Shown here: positions 28,565 to 44,669 of the stretch, one piece after another
Position numbering within the stretch: the first letter of the stretch is position 1
How the letters are laid out: every line of letters starts with the position of its first letter
Notes under the pieces: generated by a model
What the model saw: the letters and a program-made list of their open reading frames with translations, nothing else
The model's database searches: none
What the model was told of the DNA's origin: nothing
Program-made: the position numbers and the translations under genes
Assembly: GCA_029339195.1 (NCBI GenBank)
Contig: JAPTJF010000212.1
Coordinates: 37,471 to 101,470, forward strand
Length of the DNA stretch: 64,000 nt
Reading direction: 5' to 3'
Source of the DNA: Micractinium sp. NFX-FRZ
Taxonomy: Eukaryota; Chlorophyta; Trebouxiophyceae; Chlorellales; Chlorellaceae

Positions 28565-29392
28565 GGTATGCCGCTACTCTGTTCTAGAACGCGAACACGA
28601 CGTCAAGAGTGTCGGTCTTGGATTTGATTTGAACGCCCAGCTGGCTGTACCGCCTGCGCACCTCGGTCTGCCGCCACGGCACGCCGCCACAGGGCTGGCA
28701 CCAGCTCCTACACGGGCCTCCGTCCAGGGAAGAACCCTCTTCTCCTCATGCATCGTTCTTCGCCCTGCTTGTGGGGAGGTGGGTGCCTCCTTCGCTCCCC
28801 ACGCTATGCAAGTGGGAGAACCTGCTCTCAGTACACTCTGCTCAGCAGACCAGCGGGTGGTTGTCCCTTGAGCGATGCAACGGATGCCCGGGAGGTGAAC
28901 CCAGCCAGGGTGCACCACAGCATATGGTTTGTATGTTACACCTGATTTGAAGGTACATGGCAAATGCGACCCAGAACGCCTCCAGACGGTAGGCGGTTCA
29001 CGTGCATGGCAGGTGGATGGTATTAGGGTTTGGCATTGGGGGAGGTGGGGAGAGGGCCAGATGGCGCACCCTTGCATGCGAGCGCCGGGCCAAGGCACGG
29101 GTGCTGCTCATGCCGGTTGGGAGCTAAGCATCACCGAGTGTTGCTGAAGCGCATGCCAAAGACATTCACAATGTGTGATAAGGCCGGGCCAGTGCCAATT
29201 GGCCTTGAAAGGCCGAGGGGCTGCTCATGGCGTTTGGGCGCCAGAGCTCACAGCGTGTTGCTGGGGGCGCATGCCAGCGGTGATGATACAACCAATGCGG
29301 GGTAATGTAAGGCAAGTCTACAAAAGGAAGTGACGTGTGGTAGGCAAGGCAAGGGAGAGCACCGGGGCATTGGCAACAAGCAGGCCCGCTCA
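28565..29392. other. Spacer between F-box/LRR-like paralogues, with tandem repeat
   Basis: 828 bp between two same-strand paralogues. A segment at 29103-29160 (CTGCTCATGCCGGTTGGG ... GCGCATGCCA) recurs at 29221-29278 (CTGCTCATGGCGTTTGGG ... GCGCATGCCA), an offset of 118 bp. A minus-strand TGTAA motif (TTACA at 28936-28940) lies 453 bp beyond the stop of the upstream paralogue. No coding exon supported. Confidence 0.6.
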
Positions 29393-32300
29393 TCAGCGGG
29401 CGGGCGCGGCCGGGCCGGCACCAATCAGGGCCGGCACACTGCCCGCGTCGATGCCCGCTGCCCTGAAGGCAGCCCCAACCAACTGCTGCTGGGCCTCCCA
29501 CAGAGCGTGCACAGCAGCGGGGTCTGCGCCACCTTCAGGAAGCAGCAAAGGCCGGTCCTCCACTCCAAAAGTGAGGACTGCCAGCGCGGGCAGCAGCATG
29601 CCCGCCACCATGGCCAGGGCGTAGTTGCGGGTCGAGCGCTCGTCGTCGCCGCTGTCGGGCACGCACAGCAGGCGCAGCGTGCGCAGCCGGCTCAGCGGGA
29701 GCAGGTCGGACTGATGCAGTGCCAGCTGGCTGGCCTTGTGAATGCGGTCTCCGGGCTCCATGCGGGATTCAGTGAGGTCCAGCACCTGGGCAGGAGGGGC
29801 AGGAGGGGCAGGAAAGGCAGATGGCAACGTGCACTGGCAGGCAGCAAGCCGGGCGCGATGGGTGCCCTAACGTCTGTCGAAGCGACGTGCAGCACCAGGG
29901 GCGGGTGGGCGTGCCATCCAGGCGGGAACACACAAGTATAAGCTGGTGAGGCAACACATTACTCGAAGCAGTTGCACTTGCTGTGAGGCGTATGCCCTGG
30001 TGCAGCACGCAACAGCATGGCACACCAAGCGCAGTGTAGCGCCATGCAGCACAGCACCGCGCCTCCCCCCCCGCCCCCCGCCCCACCTCCAGCTGGCGGC
30101 ACTCGCTCAGCGCAGGGGGCAGGCGCTTCAGCTTGGTGCCCGACAGCAGCAGCGTGCGCAGGTTGCGCAGGTAGCGCCCCGGCGACAGACGCCTGTAGCG
30201 GGGGAACGCAGCTTGAAGAGGTGTGCCTCAGATGCAGGGGGATACTGGCTGGCGGGAGTATAGTGGGGAAACTCACAGCTCTGCCTGTGTGACTGACATG
30301 CGGGCAGGAGGCAGGGCAAAAGGCAAGTGGAGGAGGGGCAGGCAGGCAACCAGCCAGGCAGGCAGGCCCAGCACACGGAGAGCGAGACAGGCACGCTTGC
30401 AGGCAGGCAACCGGTAGGAGGGGCGTGCACACCAGCAGGCGACGGCGTGCGGGCAGGCAGGTAGGCAGGCAGGCAGGCAGGCAGGTAAACCTCACATGAT
30501 GGGGCAGTTGTTCACATTCAGCACACTGCAGAAGGAGGGCAGGAACCGACTGTAAGCGATGTGGCATCCACCTGGCAAGTTTGCATGGGCCGGCACATAA
30601 TGCCGCGGTGCCTCTCCCTTTCTAAGCAGGGACCCACATGCGAGCAGACAGGATAACGGCGCCAACACTGAGCTGCCAAATGCCTGAAAAAGGGGTCACC
30701 CTGGCACAGCCGCAGGTCAGGGCTCACCGCAGGGTGGTCAGGTCGCAAACGGTCTTGGGGAGGTCGTGCAGATCAGGGAAGCGCAGCTTCAGGCTCGCCA
30801 GGTGGGGCATCTGCAGAGCAGCCGCGACGGCAGAGCGCGAGGTTGGGAGGGAGCAGCGCAGGCGCAGGCTCAAGCAGGCACCAACAGGCAGCAGCAGCAG
30901 CAGCAGCAGTCTTAACAGCGGTCTGCGCAAATAAAGTACGATTTGCGCGGCACGAGTTTCCATGCTCCGCCATGTATGCACCCAAACACATGCACCGCAT
31001 CTGCTGCCAACAGCGCTCCCCCCCAGAACACACCCTCGCCCTGCCCCTGCCCCAGCCACTCACCCTGTGCAGCGCATGCAGCAGAGGCAGCTCCTGCACG
31101 CTGCCCTCCTCGGCCCAAAGGTGCAAGGAGGTCAGGCTGGTGAGGGCCAGCAGCTGGGGGGGCAGCTGCTCTGGCATAAGCCAGCCGCCCAGCTCCAGCT
31201 CACGCAGCGCTGGCATGTCCACGTCGGCTGGGAGGTGCGGCATGGGGGTCTCGTCTTGTGGGGACCAGAACTCCAGGCTCAGACTTGTGAGGCCTGTGTG
31301 CAGCCAGACGTCACCAAGGCCTGCCAGCTGGCCGTCGCACCGCAGGTGGCGCAGGGAGGTGAGGGCTGTGATGCCAGGTCTCAGTTCGAAAGTCGGGTCA
31401 TCTGCACGCGGCACGGGAGGGAGGAAGGACAGCATGTACACTTGCTGATGACCGCTAACCCGCAGCAGCAGCTATGAGCTGTGCAGGGGTGCGCCACGGC
31501 TACAGTAGGCAGGAGGCCCCAGGCAGACGGGCATGCATATCGCCGGCCCAACAGCCCGACAAATCTGGACTGCCCAACATACATCCTGGCACACCCCGGG
31601 CCGGCACCTGCACCTGCACCTCACCCCCAAAGCCGTCTGGCAGCCCCGACTCCACGGTCAGCGCCGTCAGCTGGGTGCACGCCGCCAGCTGCGCCCAGCC
31701 GCCGTCGCCGCCGACGATGCACCTGTCAGCGGAGCCCGGGTGCACGCTCAGGCCGAGTTTGGCCAGGCTGGGCATGGCTGCGCAGGCCTGCCACAGCTCA
31801 GCAGGCACCTGGCCGCCCACAAAGGTGTGCACCTTCAGGCGCGTGAGGGTGGTGAGTTCCGACAGCTGGCGGCAGGTGGGTGCTCGCAAGTCGTCCACGT
31901 CGAGCTGCAGGCGCTGCAGCCGTGTGAGGCCGCCCAGCTGCAGCGGGTGCTGGGCAAGAGCCTCATCATAGCTGTGCAGCGCAGGATCCCGCCACCAAGC
32001 GTCATGAATGCCGCTGGCTGACAGGCTCAGCTGTGTGAGCCCGCTGAGCTGGCGCGCTGCATCAACCACCCCGGCAATGTGGGACGCCTCGAGCGACGCG
32101 CTGCGGGTGACACCCGCCCGGCTGCGGGCCAGCGTCACCAGCCCAGAGGCATCAATCTCTGCAGCTTTCAGGCTGCGACGGTTCTGCGCGCACTCTTCAT
32201 CGTCGGCGCTGACGCTGGCGCTGGCATCGGTGCCGTACAGCTCCGCCAGGCGACGGCGCTCATAGCTGTCGTAGTTACAGCGGAGCTCAGTGGAGCGTGG

Positions 32301-32632
32301 GTCCTCGTCATGTGTCTGCTTCCAGCGCTTGCACACCAGGCGCAGCGCTGCCGGCAAGCTGCAGAGGGAGATTTGGGAAGGCGTTGCAGTGCCGATGCAG
32401 GGTTAGGGTGGTATTGAGTTGGTGTTGAGGTGCAGTGGACTTTGTGCGGCAGCCGTGGTCGCCGTCAGCTCGAGGAGGCTGAGGGCGGCGGCGGCAGAAG
32501 AACCCGCCAAGCGCAGCGCTCCTCTCGCGCGCCCGTCAGCCGGCCTGCATCTGCTCACCAGCCATATTTGTCGAGCGGGAAGCAGCGTAAGAGCAGGTCA
32601 TCGGTGAGCAGCTGGGTGAGGTCCCTTGCCAT
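29393..32632 (-). CDS. F-box/LRR-like protein, paralogue 2 (585 aa)
   Basis: Seven exons: 32632..32559, 32358..31625, 31401..31064, 30810..30728, 30525..30496, 30192..30087, 29785..29393. All phases agree, and exons 1, 3, 4, 5 and 6 have exactly the same length as in the plus-strand paralogue at 46719. The N-terminus is F-box-like and split by intron 1: MARDLTQLLTDDLLLRCFPLDKYG then LPAALRLVCKRWKQTHDEDP. F-box proteins usually link targets to SCF ubiquitin ligases, which is inference here. Irregular leucine-rich repeats follow, for example LGGLTRLQRLQLDVDDL, LSELTTLTRLKV, LTSLRHLRCDG, PALRELELGGWLMPEQLPPQLLALTSLTSLHLWA, LRNLRTLLLSGTKLKRLP. The conserved motif EIDASGLVTLARSRAGVTRSA is shared by the family. 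No signal peptide or membrane helix. An intron holds (GGCA)n repeats. Target unknown. Confidence 0.82.
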
Positions 32633-33744
32633 GTTGTGTGCGTCGTTAGCTGTGTTTTCAAAAAGCAAGACGCGAGCAGATGCGGAGCCGGGCCCTGACG
32701 TTTCGGGGATTGGTTGACAGCTGGCGCGCCATGGCGTACTGCATGCTGTACAATCAGCAGGTGCCCTGGCCAGGAATCCATCTGGCCAGCATGATTTCTG
32801 ATTGAAACCGCCATCCTCGTGCCACCAGTGACGGCCAACCACGGAGCCATCAATGGAAGCTGATTATAGTTGGCTGCGCGCCCGATTCCAGCCACAGCAG
32901 CCGAAGCCGCTCTCGTCGATCCGCTCCAAGCCCCAACACTTGGCTCAACTCCTGCTAGGTGAGAGTGCTTGGGAAGTCTGGCCTTACCGAGGTTGGGAGC
33001 ACCAGCAGACTGAGTGCGAGGGCTGCACAGGAAGAATGCATTGGGGCGGAAGGGCCGCCGAAAAAAGGAAATGTAGTTCCTGCGCTGGCACAGGGGGCGC
33101 GCTGCCCAGGCAGGGGAAGAAAGCCGTGTGGCGTGCAGCACCCACGTGCAACAGCAGAGACGGTGGCAAGCTTGTATAATGGGGGACGAAGAATGAGGCG
33201 GCATGCGCCTGTGCAGCAGCAACGCCTGAGGCAGGGTGAGGGGGGCGCGCCGCACGGCGCCCCTGACAAAAACAAACAGGGGGCGGCAGCGGCACGGGGC
33301 AGTGGGGGGGAAGAACCGGCAAGTGAGGGTGTGCACACACAGCAGGCGCGCTCAGCATGGAAGGGGGGTGGATGGTTCTTGCAGAAAGTTCAGATGCCAA
33401 GAGAGGAACAGGGGGAAAACGGCCAATCCGGGTGCGGCTCCGCCGGCAGGGGGCGGGAGGCGTGGGTGCCCCCTGCCCTCCCACCACGGCCCGCCGCGCA
33501 GCCGGTGTTGGCGCAAGCATAAGGGGTAGCACGGCCCGCCGCCGAACAGGCGTCCGGTCAGGGGCGTGGCGTGCGCGCAAACAGGGTTTGTACAGAGGGG
33601 CGCAGCGCGGCCGGCGGCTCAGTCACGCCTCGTCGCCGGGCCGCAGCGCGGGCAGCGCCCCCGCCAGGAGTCCCAGCAACCAGGCGGCCGCCGGCGTGGC
33701 GCTCGCCATCGCCAGCTGTCACAACCAATCAATCACATTCAGTT
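32633..33744. other. Intergenic region, same-strand genes
   Basis: About 1.1 kb holding the promoter of F-box/LRR paralogue 2 and the 3' end of accA (both minus strand). I see no supported exon and no TGTAA motif for accA. Confidence 0.5.
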
Positions 33745-36700
33745 TCACTTGCTCTCCGCCGTCTTGACCAGCTCCGCGCTGCCGTTGGGGCTGCTCTTGT
33801 CGGCTGCCGCGGCGCTGCTGGCGTCCACTGCCGCGCCCGCGCCGCCCGCCAGCTGGCGGTGCGCCTCCACAGACGCGGCAGCCAGCTCCAGGAGGCCTGG
33901 CCGGGCAAAGCCGCGAGGCATCTCAGGCTTCATCACCCACTCCTGCTTGCCCGCCAGCGTCTGCACACAGGGGGGAGCGGGGGGCCGATTGATAAGGAGG
34001 CGGCGTCACGCTTTACCAGCAGAGCAGAGAGAGCACAGGTGTGCGTATGTGACATTTCGTCGTCCAGACCTGCTTGCGCGCAAGCGTCTTCGCGTGGACA
34101 CCGCAAGGTATAGGCCAAGGGGAGCGGTGGGCAGCCGGCGGTGCGCTTGAAGCGGAATTCTCGGGCCCCATATCTGCCTGCCCGTGACGCCACACTTCTT
34201 TATAAACACCAGCCCACCACCCCATTCCCAATAGTGTGCACAGCGAGTGCCAGAGCAGAAAGAAAGTTGCCCACCTGCTGCCACTTCTCCTCCATATCCG
34301 CCATCATCTCAATGAAGGCAGCATCGTCAGCGGTGGGCGCCCACGTGCCCGCAGCGGTGGTGGCGCCGGGGGCTGCAGGCGCAGGCGGGGCAGGCACGCA
34401 CGGTGGGGCAGGGAATGGCAGGATGAGACGGGGCAAGGTTGGAGGAAGTCTCAGCCCACAGCCGGCATGCTGACTTGCCTGGCGCAGGTGCTGAGCCAAA
34501 TCCGCGGCCGTGGCCTGCTGCCGCCCGCGTGCCTGCCCACCCCGCGCCAGATGCCCAAGCCTTGCAGTACCGGCTGCCGTGCCTGGCTCCACACAACCCA
34601 ACCCCTTTGCGTCTCCCAACGGACTCGACCCCTCTTGACAACAAATGAAGCTGTGCCCTCCTTGACCCGCCCACAGCACCAAGTAAGCACCCCGTGTCAC
34701 TCTGCCCTCCCGTTCCCCCACCCCGCCCACTCACCGCTCTCCAGCGCCTCGCGCGCCTCCTTGTTCTTGCCCCCCGCCACCAGGAACTCCTCCCACATGC
34801 CCAGGCTGCGGAACTTTTTGTAGCGGTCCAGCTGGATCTCCTCCGCGCTCATCTTGGAGTACCTGCACAGCATGGCACGGCACGGCACAGCGTGGCACAG
34901 CGCGGCAGGTCGGGCACGGCAGGGCGCGCGAACGAAACCCCATACCGCCAGCGCTGGCCGTTCTGTGCGATGTGCTCCTGTACTTCCCCACCCTTCCCTA
35001 ACTCATGACCCGCACAGTGCTATTTCCCTCCTCCTACTCCCACCCGCAGAGAGGCTCTGCCGCTGGAACACCGGGGCTGTCCAGATCGTGGTGTGCCCAG
35101 CCCCAGGCGTTCACCACACCACCAGCTGTCACCCCCCGCCCCTCTGGTGCACCAAAACACAGACGCTGCCCCACCGGCTGCCCTCCCAGCCACCCACCTG
35201 GTGTACTCCTTCATGATTGCCTCCTTGATGGCGGGGAAGGCGGACATGGGGTCGGTGTGGGCGGCGCCCAGCGGCTCCGGGATCACCTCATCCATGATGC
35301 GGAACTTGATGAGGTCGGCGGGGGTGATGCGCAGCGCCTCGGTGGCCTGCGGGGGGGGGGAACAAGGCAGGCAGGCAGGCAGGGAGGGGGCAGGTAAGGG
35401 GCGGGTCTACAGGAAGAACCAGCTGGATAGGGTTTACAGCAGGCGTGATGCGCAGCACCTTGGTGGCCTGCGGGGTGAGCAGCCAGGCGGCCAGGGACAG
35501 GGCAGGGAAGGGTTGGCAGGAGGCCGGCATGTCCGGCGGAGCTTGCAAGGACCAAAGCAGGGGTGCTGCGCAGCGCCTGGGCGGCCAGCAGTGTTGGAAG
35601 GTGTGCCGACCAAGCGCATGCACCTGGGCAGCACCGCTTGCTTGAGCAGCCGGGGGGCATGAGCAACTGCCCCCCCAGCCCAAACCTGACAATTCCCTGC
35701 GCCCGCTGGCCGCTGCCCTGCCTGCCCTTGCCCACTCACGGTGCCGGCCTTGTCGCGGCTCTTCCACAGAATGGCGGCGCAGGCCTCGGGGGAGGCGACA
35801 TAGTACACACTGCAGGCACAGGCAGGAAGGGCAGCAGGAGTGGTCAAGCAGTGGGGCAGTCTTGCAGGCAGGGGGGTATGCAGCAGAGGTGTCGGGGAGA
35901 GGCGACGCGGTATGCTTTGGAGCGGCAAGGGTGGGCAGGCAGGGCAAGGGCCAGGCAAGCAAGCAGGCGGGCGGTGGTTGGCCTCAGGTCAGGCGATGCA
36001 GTGTTAAAAAGAGAAAAGTGCCGGGAGAGCAGGCCGATATGTGATGAGTCTGCGTCTGGGTGCCACCCACATGAGACCCACTCCCCCTCCCCTCTCCATT
36101 CCTGTCGCCCCCACACCGACTTGCTGGTGCCACCAAGCCCAACCCACAGCCCCTGCCCTCTTGAACCACAAACCCACAGTCCCTGCCCTCTTGAACCGCG
36201 AACCCGAACGATCCGCCAGCCTGCTGCCGGCCCGCTCTCACCTGTTCTCCATGATGAGGTTGCGGTTGGCGCAGCCGATGGCCAGCGCGCCGCCGGAGCC
36301 GCCCTCGCCAATCACCACGGAGATGATGGGCACGCGGAAGCCAAACATCTCGCGCAGGTTCACCGCAATTGCCTCGCCCTGCGGGATGAGCAGTGGAGAT
36401 GAGCAATGCATTGTTTGAGGAGGTGATGGGGGTGGCTGGGAACGTGCGAGGGGCACAGGGAAGCCCACCAATTCATACACGAGTTCACAGCGACCACCTC
36501 GCTGTTACGGGCAGGTAGAGTGGGTCCGAACAATAAGGCGGACGCGCAGGGCCAAAAGGCGCCAGAGGATGCCCAAAGACTGTGTGCGGTGGGGCACGAC
36601 ACCACGTGCTCCGCCACACCCCCACACATCATCTCCCGCACCCACACACGTTGAAAGAACCCCCATACCCCAACACTCGCGTCGTCCAACCCCGCCCCTG

Positions 36701-39067
36701 CCCGCACCTGGCCCAGCTCCTCTGCGTTCTTGCCAGCATATGCGCCCGGGGTGTCCACAAAGGTGACGATGGGGAAGCCAAACTTGTCGGCGTGGCGCAT
36801 GAAGCGCAGCGCCTTGCGGTACCCGTTGGGCTGCGGCATGCCAAAGTTGCGGTAAATGTTCTCCTGCACACAGTGGAAGAGGTGAAGGCGGCAGCATGAA
36901 ATGTGGGTGCTCAAGTTGTGCGGCATGCCGTCATGCATGCAGAAGTCCGGAGGTGGGGGGGGAAATGGGCGAGAGCAGGGGGGGGAGTGGGGCGGCTGTC
37001 AGCAGCGGCATGCTAGCCAAGTGTTGCTCGCCTCCCAATGCCTCCAACTATCTGGCTTCCTGCCTGCCTGTCCGCCTTGGTATGGCACACCCTGCTAGTT
37101 CCCGATGCACAAGGATCCGGGGATGGAACCCCCTCCTGGCCCTCCACGGATTAGCACCGCCCCATCGGCCCGCTGCCCCGCAGCCCGCCCCACCTTGGTG
37201 TTGCGCCCCTTCTGGTGCCCGATGAACATGAAGGAGATGCCGTCAATGGAGCCCAGGCCGCAGACCATGGCGGGGTCGTCCAGGCCGCCGCGGTCGCCGT
37301 GCAGCTCAACAAACTGCAAACGACAAGAGCGATAGAGCCAGGGTTGGTAAACGGGAAGGAGTGGAGGTGTGACGAGACCACAGCGGGGTCACCCAGGCTG
37401 CTGCGGATGCTGTGCAGCTGTATAGCCTGCAAGATGAATTGAGAGTTTGCATGTAGGAGAGATCTAGGAGTAGAGAGGGGAGGAAGATAGAGAGGGGAGG
37501 AAGAGAAGATGCAGTGCTGAGCAAGGCAGGAGGATTCAGAGAGGCAGCAAGGGGGTGGGAGCATACCGGTGCTGCTACAACAGCGCCCTCCTAGCCCTGG
37601 CACCGCCAGCCTGCACCGGGCAGCTGAAATGCCCCAACCCATTCGGCACCGCCCCCCTTCAGCCACCTCTGCCCGCTGCCCGCCACCTCTGCCTGCTGCC
37701 CGCCACCTCTGCCTGCCCACCTTCCTTGTCCGCGGTGATGTTGGGCACCCAAATGAAAACACATGTTTAAAACTTGATTTGAAGCCTGTGCCCGCCCACC
37801 TTGTCCGAGATGTTGAGCGCAATGTCCAGGAAGGTCGGGCGGTTGGGGTGCCGCGCCACCTGCAGCCTCTGGATGGGCGTCAGCCGGCTGTACGTGTCCT
37901 TGCGCAGCTGCAGGGGAAGGACAGCACAGCACACAGGCGGCGGGCACACGGAGTAGGGTCAGGAGAGGGTGCAGCCTGTGACCGCGGGCAGATGGAGGCC
38001 GAGCCAGGGAGAGCCGCCAGCACACTCCACCTGCTCTTCGGTGCTCAACATTCTAGAGCAAGTGCTACCAGGGGCCCCGCCTGCCGCTCCAGAGCAACCT
38101 CGACCCGCTGCAGCCGGCCGGACGCGTTCAGAAGCTCAGCGCCCCCTGTAGTAGCATGCGCCACCTAGCGCCGCTGCTATCCGTTGCGTGCGTGACAGCG
38201 CACCACGCCCCGCAGGTGTTGTGCGCGTTTCATACCTCCAGCACAGCCGCCCTGCGCACATGCATGCGCAGCCTGCCCCGCCACCGGCGCTCCACCAACC
38301 TGCCCACCCACCCGCCCAGCCCGGTCAGCAGTCAGCACCCACCTGCTTGGCCCGCTCCTCAAGCTCCTTGATCTGGTTGCTCACATCCACCCCGTTCTCC
38401 TCCGCCACTTGCCGCACCTGTGAGTGTGGCATGCGGGCATGCGTGGGGGTCACGCATGCAATGCTGGCGGGCGGCAGCGACACCAACGCCAGAATGCACG
38501 CCGTGGGTCGGCCGCTGGCCCTGCCGCTACCAGCACGCACCTCCTTGATCCGGTTGTCCAGCTCCACCAGCGGTTTCTCAAAATCGAGAACAGTGGTGTT
38601 GGAGGCCTTCTCCTTCACGGGCCCAAACCTGCAGGCACCGGCGGCCCAGCACAGGCGGTCAGCACCCGTCGCCGCCGCCCGCCACGCTCAACCCAACCCG
38701 CAGCGGTGCAGCCTGCCCAGCGTTGCTGCGGCCCCCCGGGCTGCCACCTTGTTCAATTGCCGCGCCCAGTGATTTGCTGGCGGGCTCCAGGCTGCCACAA
38801 ACAGCAGGCAGAGGGGCCAGCAAGCACCGGCACAGGTTCTGGCTGGAGCGCAGCCATCACTGACTTTGAAAGGATCGCCTGGAACCACTCCGCCTTGGTC
38901 TTGCGCTCCTCGCCGGGCCGAGGCTTGGGCACGTCGGGGGGAGTCGACGATTTGGCGGCAGCAACCGAGAGCCGCCCACGGCCCTGAGGTGCTACATTGC
39001 GGCCTGGGAGGCGGGCCCCGCGCTGGGGGGCCACCGATGGGCGCGCTGCTGCCGCCAGAGCCAACAT
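33745..39067 (-). CDS. accA: Acetyl-CoA carboxylase carboxyltransferase alpha subunit, plastid (515 aa)
   Basis: Twelve exons: 39067..38865, 38628..38541, 38417..38343, 37907..37800, 37313..37194, 36863..36708, 36378..36242, 35809..35740, 35346..35198, 34862..34735, 34372..34275, 33960..33745. This subunit works with the beta subunit to transfer the carboxyl group from carboxybiotin to acetyl-CoA, making malonyl-CoA for plastid fatty acid synthesis. The N-terminus ([15 protein letters not shown]...SVAAAK) is a typical chloroplast transit peptide. Family blocks: [131 protein letters not shown]-terminal extension of about 140 residues beyond the enzyme core is Ala/Glu-rich, as in plants. Exons 5 and 9 have echoes in the introns before them. 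A longer start at 39160 is possible but looks less like a transit peptide. Confidence 0.94.
35331..35590 (-). repeat. Triple splice-junction echo at accA exon 9 (about 120-bp unit)
   Basis: The start of exon 9 ([11 protein letters not shown], with acceptor before 35346) is followed, further into the intron, by two diverged copies. The plus-strand anchor GCAGCGCCTC at 35331 recurs as GCAGCACCTT at 35452 and GCAGCGCCTG at 35570. Read on the gene strand they give [11 protein letters not shown] and [11 protein letters not shown]. The nearer copy has its own CCGCAG acceptor. Offsets are about 121 and 118 bp. Confidence 0.82.
37262..37435 (-). repeat. Splice-junction echo at accA exon 5 (113-bp offset)
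   Basis: The first third of exon 5 ([17 protein letters not shown]) has a diverged copy in intron 4 reading [17 protein letters not shown], preceded by CTTGCAG. On the plus strand AGACCATGGCGGGGTCGTCC at 37262 matches AGACCACAGCGGGGTCACCC at 37375. The copy runs into a different frame after about 18 codons. Confidence 0.82.
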
Positions 39068-40398
39068 GGGGAGGTCTCGCTGTGCGTGTCTTTCGGGGCT
39101 CCCTGAGCTCGCTGCCAAGGCAATCGAAGTGCTCAAGGTGAGCCGACACACGTGCCGCACACAGCGGAGGGCTTGGAAATGAGGGGCTCATCCTCGTGCC
39201 CAGCTGGCCAAGCTGAGCGACAGAATGTCGGCGCACTTGTAGAAGGCAGTGAAGTGGATCCCAGGAATTTCATGCCGATCTGATGAGCAACGCAATGCGG
39301 GACACCTCGCCTGGGGGTCGATGGCGCAGGGAGCCGCCGCCGCCGCCGCCGCCGACGATGGGCAGGGGGAGCCGCCGCCGCAGCCTCTGCCCTCTGCCAG
39401 CTCCTGTGGAGAGCAATATCAGAACCAGGGCAGGCCAGCATGGCTACAGGGGGTACTGGTAGAGTACAATGAGACAGTAGCAGCTCTGCACGGGTGTCAA
39501 TTGTTGCGCAAGCAGCAAGGGGTGCAGCTGCCGGTGCCGCTGCCGTTTAGCGTCCAGCCACCTTGTGCACAGCCTACCGGAACTCATCTTGACACTCAGG
39601 CCTGGTTGCGATGCTCATCGTGGTGGAACGGTTGTGCAGCGTGGATCTCTTACTCGTATCAGCTGCCCTGCTCACTGCTTGGCCAAGCACCACTATTAGG
39701 CAGGGTGTCTGTGCAGAGTACTGGCTTCAGCAAGTGGGGACCACCTCCTGCTACCCCTGCCGCTGCTAGCTGCCCTGCTCCCTTGTGTCTGTGCGGCTGA
39801 TCTGCTGCTTACAGCGGCAGCGGCAGGGCCGCGAAGGCAGCGGCTGGTGGCATGCGCAGTCGTAGAGCGGGCAGGCTAGAGCTCTGGCAACGTGGGGCAA
39901 GTGATCCGAGGGGGGGAAGCAGGGAAGCAGGGGTAGGCTATGGAATGAGGCGGTGAGGGGAGGAGGAGAGATAAAACACTGCATGGAAGGCTCTAGAAGA
40001 GAAAATGGAAATGGAAAGGGTGGCAGGGAGGCGCGGGGTGGAAGACAAGAGGGATCAGAGTGCAGTCAAAGCCATACGGGGTGACGCAGGCAAGGCAGGG
40101 CGAGTGGGCAGGCAGGCATACGTTGCACACCGGGGGTGTGATGGTGCGGGTTCGGTCATGTGATTTGTGGCGGGTAGCAGCAGAACTCGAGTGGCTGTGG
40201 CAGGCCGGCCAGCCAGGCCCAGCGGGGCCAGCCCCTGGGCCTGCAATCAAGCAATGTGGAATGCAGGCGCGGTGTGAAGCAGACTGGGCCGGGCCTGCCC
40301 TCCTGCTGGCCAGGCCTGCAGAGAGGTTGAAGCCCTGAAGTCGGCCATCGGCACGCAGCCTCACAGCTGAGCTCAGTCTGGCAGCCGGGCAGCTGGGC
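39068..40398. other. Intergenic region upstream of accA
   Basis: 1.3 kb with the accA promoter and the 3' end of the cytidylyltransferase gene. An open frame of 183 codons exists at 39249-39800 (plus), but it shows no domain and no splice or codon support, so I do not call it. A minus-strand TGTAA motif (TTACA, 39809-39813) is 586 bp past the cytidylyltransferase stop. Confidence 0.5.
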
Positions 40399-44302
<3,904 letters not shown>

Positions 44303-44669
44303 GATGGGCCGCTCCCAACCAGGAGCAGCGTGCAGAGGTCGGGGGAATGCTGAAGCAGTCAAATAAAACTTGGAACGCTGCTGGAGGGAGACTGAGCGGA
44401 CGCCCAAGAGTCCGGTGCAGCTGATCAGGCTATCCCCTGTCAATTTGATGTCAAAGCGGGCTGCTTGAACCCAGAGATGCAGTTGGCCTACACAGCATGG
44501 CACTGCCTTGACTGCGCGCCTTCTGTCCTGCTTCATTTTATTGCGTCTACATCGCAGCAAGCCTAGCCTACATCGACTCGAGTACAGGGCCTCCGCCCCT
44601 GCTTTGGCCAACCATCTTTCGCGCCTACTGCAGCGGCCTTCCGGCACCGAGCAGGGCATCGGGGACGCC
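44303..44669. promoter_or_regulatory. Compact bidirectional promoter region
   Basis: 367 bp between the start codons of the cytidylyltransferase (minus) and TRAPPC2L-like (plus) genes. Both promoters must share it unless undetected 5' exons exist. It is AT-richer than its surroundings (AATAAAACTTGG near 44363; TTCATTTTATTGCG near 44532). No exact TATA box. Confidence 0.5.

Noticed and set aside
39249..39800. 183-codon open frame upstream of accA
   Set aside because: No domain, poor context, low-complexity Ala/Pro start, and it lies in a promoter region. Long open frames arise easily at this GC content.
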